A stretch of 64,000 bases of DNA from Rhizophlyctis rosea (taxonomy: Eukaryota; Chytridiomycota; Chytridiomycetes; Rhizophlyctidales; Rhizophlyctidaceae): contig JADGJC010000137.1 in assembly GCA_027596075.1 (NCBI GenBank), positions 38,404-102,403 of the forward strand. Reading direction: 5' to 3'. Position 1 is the stretch's first letter; each line of letters opens with the position of its first letter. A program made the position numbers and the translations under genes. The notes beneath the pieces are model-generated. The model saw nothing but the letters and a program-made list of their open reading frames with translations, had not been told where the DNA came from and did not search any database. This document shows positions 57,180 through 64,000 of the stretch, in pieces.

Positions 57180-58654
57180 TTATTCCGTACAGTTACGATT
57201 TCCCTCCAGAGGTCCCTTCTTAGCAGCACTCTCATCCGAGGTGGGTGGTGCACTCCTCTTCTTGGATTCTGCCTCTCCGTCATCATACGTCCATCCGATA
57301 ACCCATCGCACCGTCTTCGCTTGTCGCAACTCGTGGACGACGTATTTGAGCTACCGCCCAAAATTAGATCATGGACTCGAAACTGTCTTACAAACGGTTG
57401 GAAGCATACGTTACGCGCTTCGAGTATCTCAGACAACTTCCCCACATCTTCTTTTCGTCCAAGCAAGGAAGTAAACCACCTGGTTTGGTTGCTGTCAAAA
57501 CATGCAGATATGCGGTGATTGGATGGAACTTTCCTACCTGATGTCATTTCTCCGTTCGACACTCTCATTGATGATTCTCGTCACGAACTGAAGCTCTCCG
57601 CCTTCTGTGATCATTTCCCCTTCTGTTCCGGTGCAGATCTGGTCATTAAACGCGATTTAGATATCCCACTTTGAATTCTTCATAAGTGGGATTATGCGAC
57701 TAACCGCAAAAGGATCAAGCTCCTTCGTCTGTCGAGAAGCTTCGAGCTGCTCTCTGCTATCGTAAAAGGGCGGATTGCACATGCAGAAGTCATATTTTCT
57801 GCATTTGTTTACATCAGTCAATGATTGCCGATAGTGAACATACCATGCTGGGAACATACCTGTTGTTTGAAAACATTTCGGACGGGAACATCTTCTCACC
57901 GCTGCTTCGCACGACAGCTATCCTATCCTGCAAGCTATTACGTGCAACATTTTGCTCTGCATATTGCACGCTGCGTGGGTCCACATCTGGTGGGATATTT
58001 GATCAAAATTCTGGCGCGTTGTGATGATCTTGGCATGCCCACATACCGATAGCAACGAACTCCCATGATGGATTCGTTTTTGCACCCAATAAAGGGTAGA
58101 TGCATGACGCACCAGTGCCACTAAATCGTTAACTGGTTACATTCAATTCCTAATGGATAAAATCCTTCCATGACGAACATGTCGATTCCTCTCACGCGTT
58201 CTGATTTGGGTATCAGGTCTTCCAGCCATAGAATGTAGTCTAATCGATTAGGAACCTATGTGCACAGCACCATGAGAAAAAGCTCTGCAAAAAGTATTGC
58301 TGTCGACTTTCTTACGGGCGGACATAATGTATCGAGGGGTATTTCCAACCGCAGTTGAAAGTCTGCCCACAGGATTGCGCAAGTCAATTCACTATTAGAG
58401 TCCGTCTTTGTAAGTAAGCGCCTGTGTATTGTATGTGGTGCTGTACTCCTCTCACCGGACAGCTTTTGCGTCCTTGAAATCTATGGAAGGACCGCCATGT
58501 TTACTCCTTCTCACGCTGCAAGTGAGAAAGCATGTGAGTGTCTCGTGTTGGTGAGCGATGGACGAATGAAGCCATACTATTGTCGCAACGGCGGATGTTT
58601 CTGAGCCAGGAGGTCAAAGTCTGGGGGTGTTTGGTATGGGTTTCGAGGGTGCAT
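57180..58654 (-). CDS. METTL16: METTL16-type RNA N6-adenosine methyltransferase
   Basis: A SAM-dependent enzyme that methylates U6 snRNA (A43 in its ACAGAGA box) and some mRNA hairpins. Start 58654: MHPRNPYQTPPDFDLLAQKH and PPLRQY. Small exons then join in frame: GGPSIDFKDAKAV; ELTCAILWADFQLRLEIPLD; VPNRLDYILWLEDLIPKSER; and VRGIDIGTGASCIYPLLGA, made by splicing GAC AT to T GGC at about 58185/58127. DVDPRSVQYAEQNVARNSLQ (SAM site) follows, then RKYDFCMCNPPFYDSREQLE with the catalytic NPPF. CTGTEGEMITEGGELQFVTR, IINES and RWVIGWTYDDGEAESKKR come next; stop TAA 57182-57180. The K-loop and MTD are intact. The extra C-terminal VCR domain of vertebrate METTL16 is absent, as in other lower eukaryotes. 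At least seven short introns. It is followed on the same strand, 194 bp on, by the aminotransferase-RIB7 gene. Confidence 0.93.
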
Positions 58655-59154
58655 ATTATGAGTTCCAAAACCAGACGCCCATAAACTTGAGTGGGTGGGA
58701 AGATGGTGGTGGAGATCTGGCGAAAAATAGTTCTACGCCAGGTCCACGCCCTGGCCCGCGCGGGCGTCAGCAGCGCGTATCCCATGATCCTTCATCATTG
58801 CACTTGCACACACATCCAAACACAAAATCCAACAAAAGTTATACCGAATGCACATATCAGGAGATATCTATGGCCCTCGCAAGGCCAGTATTCAGTCTAT
58901 TCTTTTCCTGCTATGATTGAGGGCTCCAAACTTGTGACCGCGGCGACATTAAAAGGAAAAAGCACCATCACCAACTATTGTCCATTGAGAATACCCGCTC
59001 AGACATCCCTCGACCATGATGCGTTGGGTTTGGCGTTGAATAGTGGAAGAGGAGATATCACAGCTCAGTTATTTGACTAAGTTATCAATATAGAGTAGAT
59101 TGGTTACAAATGTTTCTAATACATCAACTATATTATGGTCTTGATCTTGATGCG

Positions 59155-59480
59155 CCCGTCGCCCAAGTTCAGCAAGAACTTGAAGCTCCCAGACGCACCA
59201 AGCGCAACCCGTCGCCGAAGTTCAGAAAGAACTTCTAAGCTCCCAGGTCCTTGATGCACCTGTCGCCCGAAGTTCAGAAAGGACTTCCAGTCTCCAGGCA
59301 CACCGACTTGAGGAAAACGCAACCCGCCGCCGAAGTTCAGAAAGAACTTCTAATCTCCCAGGTTCTTGATGCACCTGTCGCCAAAGTTCAGAAAGGACTT
59401 CAAGCCTCCAGGCACACCGACTTGAGTCTTGCAGAATGATGCAAGCCCGTCGCCGAAATTCAGAAAGAACTTCCAGATCC
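59155..59480. repeat. Minisatellite with a higher-order unit of about 115 bp
   Basis: The core GAAGTTCAGAAAGRACTTC recurs about six times (near 59163, 59217, 59269, 59332, 59383, 59454). Two full units of about 115 bp begin at 59204 and 59319, each made of two related half-units of roughly 50 bp. A third, partial unit starts at 59441. Confidence 0.75.
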
Positions 59481-59722
59481 AGGCCACGCGCACCATTTGC
59501 CGTTGCCTTCAAGAAGAAGACCGGAGGAGCTGGGCATCCGAAGACTCCCCAACCGGCCAGCCCGTGCACAAGCACCAGAGGTGCAAGTTGTTGGACGGTG
59601 GGTGGGAGAAACTTTGAATGTCCCGCCAACCAAATATGTCGTGCGAAGTCGGATACCCGTGGGCCATCGTTGGCCTTCAGACGGCGTGGTGCGACTTGGT
59701 GCTCGTTGGAGCAGCGGGTGGT

Positions 59723-59746
59723 GATGGATGGATGGATGGATGGATG
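59723..59746 (+). repeat. (GATG)6 microsatellite
   Basis: Six perfect GATG units in non-coding sequence. Confidence 0.95.
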
Positions 59747-60297
59747 TAGATGGAGGATTCTGTTGATGAAAGAATGTTAGCTGAGCGGATGTAGATTGGG
59801 AAGGGAGTAAGAAGTGAGCAAGGCTGGTTGTCAACTAGTGGCGATGTCATGGGTCAACCGAGGCTTGCCAATGGCTTGAGGCGCTTGCTGGCACAGTCAC
59901 TGTAAAATCCAGTCATCGCGCTATGTAGAAGTGCTATGCATTACCATCAACATTCAACGTAGTCTTTTCACGAGCCAGCATCGTTTGGTAGCTGGAGCGT
60001 TTTCGAACTGCTGCGAGAGCGGGCCTTCCACTGTACTATGATGACTGATGTCAGCTGGGAATGTTCTTGGTGATTGTCAACGGCTTTTACCATAACTACG
60101 CACAAGAGCGGTGTCGTCACGCTTCTGTGCACCTATTTGCAGCCTGGCATCCCACAAACACAAGCCAGTGCTTGTCCAATTGATTTAATCGCAAGGCCAT
60201 TAATTATATATAGACAAGCCCATCAAAGGCAAAAGGATATATCTATACAATAAGCACTGCCAAGTCTACAATATTTGCAATTTTCTATGCACGCCCT

Positions 60298-61501
60298 CTA
60301 ATACTGATGACCACTCTCCAAGATCTTCTTCCATGCAGGGCTTTCGTACAACGCAGCTGGCGCATCAGGCGTGGGTTCGTAGTAGGGTCTCTCTCCGTAG
60401 CTGGTGTACCTGTGCCCACTCCGAACCTCTGGGAAGAAGTCGGCAATGGCAGAGTGCTGGGTGTGGGTGTTGTCCCAAAGGGCAACGGCGTGCGGGCTCC
60501 ATCGGACCCGGATTTGTGCTTCGTTCAATTGCTCAATGTGTTGGTAAAGGTAGTTGAGGAGGAATTCGGATTCCTTCTTGTGGAGGCCAACGATCTTGGT
60601 GGTGAAGGAGCTGTTGACGTAGAGGGAGTGGCGACCGGTGACGGGGTGGGAGCGGATGACGGGGTGAATGTTGGTGTTGATCTTGTTGTTGGGGTCTTTG
60701 AGAGGGAAGCGGCCAAAGACGTGGACGCCGGAGTGTTCTGCCTTCAACGTAGCCATGAAAGCTTTACTGTAGGCATAATCATTGTTAGCGTTTGTGTTTG
60801 ATCTCACTTCAATAGCATCGACGAAACGGTTCAACAACACTTACAGAGTAGGGCTGAGCTTGTCGTACGCAGCAAAGGTATCCGTGAAAGCAGTGTCGCC
60901 ACCAACTTCCGGGACAACGTCGAACTTCAAAATGGAGTACTTTGCAGGTTGTTCCTCGAAGGTGACATCGGCGTGCCATCTCTCAGCAGCATTTTGGCGG
61001 GAAGGGTCGGAGTGGACGTAGATGAGCTCGGGCGCATCCGCAGGAGCAGGAATGGTTGGGTGAATGTGGGGAGGACCAAACTTCTTGCTTAACTTTACGA
61101 ACTCTTGCTTGTCGAGTTTTTCTTGGTCACGGAAGAAGAGCTATGAAGGGCAGAATTCAGGGGTTAGCCGCTTGGTCTCGTTGTCAGCACTCATACGCGT
61201 GCATAACGCCTCCAAATGCCCTTTGAATACTCACCACGCCGCGTTCAATGATCAACTTCCTCAAGTCCTCGACTTGTTCCTCAGTGATGGTGGAGACGTC
61301 AATACCACTGATTTCCGAACCAATGGTCGGGGAGAGGTCCTTGCGCATAAACTGCTTCAAGCTTGGGTAGGCATCAAGGTTGATCTTGGGTTTCGAGATC
61401 TTCAAGTTCTTGATAAGGTCAGGGATGTGGTCAGGGTTGATGCCAGAGTGGTCGGCGGCAGCGAGGGTGGGCCTTTCGATCTCAACCGCGGGAGGGGCCA
61501 T
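60298..61501 (-). CDS. TauD/JLP1-type alpha-ketoglutarate-dependent sulfonate/taurine dioxygenase
   Basis: A non-haem Fe(II)/2-oxoglutarate oxygenase that releases sulfite from sulfonates such as taurine; in yeast the JLP1 counterpart serves sulfur supply. The start at 61501 reads MAPPAVEIERPTLAAADHSG. Exon 1 contains RKDLSPTIGSEISGIDVSTI and EDLRKLIIERGVV. After an intron (about 61235-61145) come LFFRDQEKLDKQEFVKLSKK, FGPPHIHPTI, ERWHADVTFEEQPAKYSILK (the HxD iron ligands) and VGGDTAFTDTFAAYDKLSPT. After a second intron (60843 to about 60767) the reading continues HSGVHVFGRFPLKDPNNKIN, HPVIRSHPVTGRHSLYVNSS, and LWDNTHTQHSAIADFFPE with the distal His. It ends with an Arg-containing tail, stop at 60298. 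The length of about 370 residues is normal. Substrate within the TauD family cannot be fixed from sequence. Confidence 0.9.
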
Positions 61502-62053
61502 GATGTTTTGTGATTTGTGCGGGTGGGGTAGGCCGGTGGGGTAAGGTATGCTTAGAGAACGGAGTGCTTAGATATGAGGGATGCTGGGAAGTTTTGCTGG
61601 TTTTATATTCTTCCCACGGTTGATGGAGGATCTTGATCGTCAACCATGGATTTGGGAGATTATCTTCTTATTCCCACTTGCTGCTCTGCTCTTTACACTT
61701 AACCACCTTATTGCATTCTGGGCTGTTATGATGTTCCTGATTGTCCTAACCATTGGATTCCTTTATGAGTGGTACCATGGTGCACTCTATGGATATCGTC
61801 TGCCGCACGCCGCTGTTGAAGTTGGCCCACGAACGGCTCATACATTACGTCGACATACAGCCTTTCCGACGCGCGGAAGATAGGGATACCGCGCACGCCG
61901 TTCTCCGAGTGCTGTTTCTCGACCGGATTGGGACGACTTCGCTCATCCTGTCCGAATCAAACATTGCCGACATTCAATACATCATCAAACGCCTCACCCA
62001 ACGGCTTGGAGCGAGCCTCACGCAGCTCCGCTGACCACGGCACTAAAGGTGCC
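61502..62053. other. Intergenic, unsupported open stretches
   Basis: This is upstream of the dioxygenase. Two overlapping rightward open stretches exist: 61581-61883, strongly hydrophobic, and 61753-62034, helical (AERLIHYVDIQ-like composition, LTQRLGASLTQL). Neither has splice partners or a known domain, so no gene is called. Confidence 0.35.
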
Positions 62054-62440
62054 TCAGACGCCCGTTTTGAAGACCTTGGGCCATCTCTGGAGCACTGCCG
62101 CGAGGTGCTTTTCAAGAACGCAGACTTTTCCCTGGTGGTCTTCAACAGTGACGACCCACTCTCCCGAGGGAGCGTCTTTCATCGTCCACTGCAGCCTGTG
62201 GACGGTGTCCTGATCATCGGTTTCTTCATATTCAGCCCAGGTACCCTTCAAGACTTCATACGTGATGAGGGGAGCGTTGCTGAAGATCCTAGTTCCTGTA
62301 TCGTGCACATACACAAAGCCTCCGTGATCTCTGACAATGACGGTTTCCACATCATCTTCTTCGAACCTGGAGATCTCCGCGAGGACGTCAACGCCGCGTG
62401 CACAGTTGCAAAACGAGCCCTCTTGTGCGCGTACCACCAC
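62054..62440 (-). CDS. Unrecognised protein, 3' exon
   Basis: This leftward exon encodes about 128 residues with coding-like composition: DVLAEISRFEEDDVETVIVR, HGGFVYVHDTGTRIFSNAPL, TYEVLKGTWAEYEETDDQDT, VVTVEDHQGKVCVLEKHLAA, stop at 62054. It is preceded directly by an in-frame TAG that is also part of a plausible CGTAG acceptor, so a further 5' exon should exist at or above 62510. I could not fix it. The frame opening at 62511 (MYRRVVTIELRLLILKKALD) is in another phase. Function unknown; no domain recognised. Confidence 0.45.
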   Translation of the reverse strand: MVVRAQEGSFCNCARGVDVLAEISRFEEDDVETVIVRDHGGFVYVHDTGTRIFSNAPLITYEVLKGTWAEYEETDDQDTVHRLQWTMKDAPSGEWVVTVEDHQGKVCVLEKHLAAVLQRWPKVFKTGV

Positions 62441-62643
62441 CTACGAGCGCCGTCGAGGGCCTTTTTCAAGATGAGGAGACGTAGCTCAATTGTGACGACT
62501 CTTCTGTACATTTGATGTGTTGTGGGTCACTAACCACAGAGGTCAAGAAATATTCTTTGTTTTGACACGACAGCAAGCCAGAAAAGAACAGGAAAAAGAA
62601 TAAAGTCCTGGGAATTCTTATACAGAATGAGGCCTAAGGTAAA

Positions 62644-63594
62644 TTACAACGCTGCTAAGAATAACGAAATCTCCTCTTCGGTTTTTCCCTGATCGATGAA
62701 AAGCTGTCGAATTACCTTTTTTGATCGGTCCACAAGGGCGGTTGCCTCCTCCGCCCGAACCCTTTCTTCCTCCGCCCGAACCCTTTCTTCCTCCGCCCGA
62801 ACCCTTTCTTCCTCCGCCCGAACCCTTTCTTCCTCCGCCCGGACCCTTTCTTCGGCCGCCCGGACCCTTTCTTCGTCCGCCCGGACCCTTTCTTCGTCCG
62901 CCCGGACGCTTGCCTCCCAAGCAGCGACGGTGTTCTTTGGCAACCAAACCGGCACAAAGATAAAGCCAGCATGCAGCTGTTCCACCTCCTTCTCTATGCT
63001 AACATGATCCACCCCGTTATAGGCGAAGACAACTATGTCGCCCCGATTCCAAACCGGAGCCGCCGGAACCGTGGGCTTCAAACTACCCGCAACGAAATCC
63101 TGATAAAAGGAATATTTCGCTCGCAGCCGCCCACGCTGCACAATCCCTTTCCCATCCATCGACGTCAACTCTAAGAAGATTTGGGCTCCCTTCTGCACCA
63201 CCATATCTCCCGTCTGCGCCGCCATTAGGCACGAAATAGGGAAGAATTCCCTCAAGGTTTTCGGTCTCGTGGCAACGACGGCGAAGTCAACGTCCCCCCG
63301 AGTATTTCCAGTTTGCGGGTCATCGAAAAGGAGTTCTTCTCCGAGGACCATGATGTCGTTGCGGTTTTGGGCTTTGAAGCCTTGGACGAACCCGCTCTGA
63401 TAGATTTTTCCGGTTTTATGGGTTGCTTCAGACATGGCAATTGAATTGTCGTGAGCGGCGGAGATGGATGTGGTTGTCGAACTGTCCAAGATGGAGGAGG
63501 CGGTGGAGATATCAGCGTCGACGGAGGGCGTTGAGGAGACGTCAACGTCGGCTGGAAAACCGGGTGAGATTTCAATTTGGGTTGTCAATGACAT
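62644..63594 (-). CDS. Unrecognised protein with VRAEEER heptad repeats
   Basis: An intronless leftward gene of 316 residues, start at 63594 (MSLTTQIEISPGFPADVDVS). Residues about 1-55 are Ser/Thr/Asp-rich. Residues 60-225 form a beta-rich globular part (KIYQSGFVQGFKAQNRNDIM, GDVDFAVVATRPKTLREFFP, GRLRAKYSFYQDFVAG, VEQLHAGFIFVPVWLPKNTV), with no family recognised. Residues 228-285 are about eight copies of a seven-residue repeat, VRA(D/A/E)EER, giving a continuous highly charged helix. The tail is VIRQLFIDQGKTEEEISLFL. The 21-bp DNA unit is nearly identical in the centre, so the array is young or gene-converted. Similar charged heptads can form single alpha-helices or coiled coils. Function unknown. 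Confidence 0.6.
   Translation of the reverse strand: MSLTTQIEISPGFPADVDVSSTPSVDADISTASSILDSSTTTSISAAHDNSIAMSEATHKTGKIYQSGFVQGFKAQNRNDIMVLGEELLFDDPQTGNTRGDVDFAVVATRPKTLREFFPISCLMAAQTGDMVVQKGAQIFLELTSMDGKGIVQRGRLRAKYSFYQDFVAGSLKPTVPAAPVWNRGDIVVFAYNGVDHVSIEKEVEQLHAGFIFVPVWLPKNTVAAWEASVRADEERVRADEERVRAAEERVRAEEERVRAEEERVRAEEERVRAEEERVRAEEATALVDRSKKVIRQLFIDQGKTEEEISLFLAAL
62746..62917 (+). repeat. 21-bp coding minisatellite, about eight units
   Basis: Units of the form CGCCCGAACCCTTTCTTCCT plus one base run in phase with codons. Central units are identical; outer units carry GG for AA and GTC/GGC changes, giving E-to-D and E-to-A variants in the protein. Confidence 0.9.
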
Positions 63595-64000
63595 AAAGAA
63601 CCTTTGGGGTTGTAGTCAGCGCTTTTTGCAGCATTAGGGAACTTGACCAATCATTCAGACTAGTGACCGAGACGGAAAACATCCCTTATAGTGGGTTCCA
63701 GTAATTCTACAGTTACGCTTCTCACTTGGATAAGCTGAAAGAATCTGATGCTGCTGGTTGAGGAAGAAGGAAACGGAAGGGGTCCGATCGAGAAACCAAC
63801 GCCTTCCAATGCCTTCCAACGCCTCTAATCGCAAGCGTTGAAGGCCGCAGTCACGCGTGTGTGGCGGCCCTTTTCTGTATTATGTGGCTTGGAAATTTCC
63901 AGTCGTTTTCAAAGGATAGTCTAAGAGCATCTCCACCCTTGTCCATCTTTTGGATGGCTTATTGACGGGCTTAAAATCACGTGACCGTTGAGCCACAAAA
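63595..64000. other. Upstream flank to window end
   Basis: No coding sequence is supported. A doubled ACGCCTTCCAATGCCTTCCA motif occurs near 63800-63825. Confidence 0.4.

Larger units (their letters stand above)
58655..60297. other. Gene-poor region with minisatellite and microsatellite
   Basis: No gene is supported between METTL16 and the dioxygenase. The stretch contains the tandem repeat at 59155-59480 and a (GATG)6 microsatellite at 59723-59746. A leftward open frame across the minisatellite (59629-59222) merely translates the repeat (LEVLSELRRRV) and has no other support. Confidence 0.5.

Noticed and set aside
59222..59629. Leftward open frame encoding LEVLSELRRRV repeats
   Set aside because: It simply translates the minisatellite; no start context, domain or partner exon supports a protein.
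61581..61883. Hydrophobic rightward open frame (possible multi-pass membrane peptide)
   Set aside because: AT-rich promoter-flank sequence easily yields hydrophobic codons; no family match or splice signal supports it.
1..64000. CRISPR arrays, bacterial operons or ribosome-binding sites
   Set aside because: No direct-repeat/spacer pattern; spliced eukaryotic genes throughout make bacterial features inapplicable.

Overview
The window looks like nuclear DNA of a filamentous or zoosporic fungus, most likely an early-diverging flagellated (chytrid-type) fungus. Most genes are split by short introns (about 40-80 nt, GTRAGT...YAG) and carry conserved eukaryotic housekeeping products. One gene is an ARMC3 orthologue with the EDR1-type C-terminal domain, a protein tied to cilia and flagella that non-flagellated fungi normally lack. 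A TPR protein with a TIR-like head and a Crinkler-like NTPase-nuclease also fit early-diverging fungi better than Dikarya. The taxonomic call is inference; no rRNA or marker tree was possible.

Layout. 0-11 kb: replicative DNA ligase I (5' end outside the window), a coiled-coil protein, and ARMC3 read divergently from it. 11-16 kb: two decaying tandem paralogues of an unrecognised family, then an intronless TIR-like/TPR protein. 16-34 kb: an accessory, gene-poor stretch with a Y/T/E-rich secreted repeat protein, a proline-rich single-pass membrane protein, a sigma-type glutathione S-transferase, about 3.3 kb of repeat-rich DNA with a cluster of perfect hairpins, a small secreted protein, a membrane-protein fragment abutting a heavily frameshifted MFS transporter pseudogene, and a SAM-NTPase-PD-(D/E)XK (Crinkler-like) gene. 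34-46 kb: an HMG-box transcription factor (with an assembly gap), a two-RRM hnRNP-type RNA-binding protein, N-myristoyltransferase and a putative HExxH protein. 46-52.5 kb: a secreted type-B carboxylesterase, an unrecognised basic protein and a mitochondrial-type J protein. 53-59 kb: ACBD6-like acyl-CoA-binding/ankyrin protein, a gene that appears to fuse a class IV aminotransferase to the riboflavin enzyme RIB7, and METTL16. 59-64 kb: a minisatellite, a TauD/JLP1 sulfonate dioxygenase, and two unrecognised genes, one with a seven-residue tandem repeat.

How parts may work together. The coiled-coil gene and ARMC3 share a 410-bp divergent promoter and could be co-expressed in flagellum formation. 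NMT and ACBD6, whose animal counterparts interact, lie about 9 kb apart. The most novel items are the aminotransferase-RIB7 fusion, the SAM-headed Crinkler-like NTPase-nuclease, the TIR-like/TPR gene and the nuclear hairpin cluster. Exon boundaries are read by eye from splice signals and frame continuity; coordinates given for multi-exon genes are outer limits.
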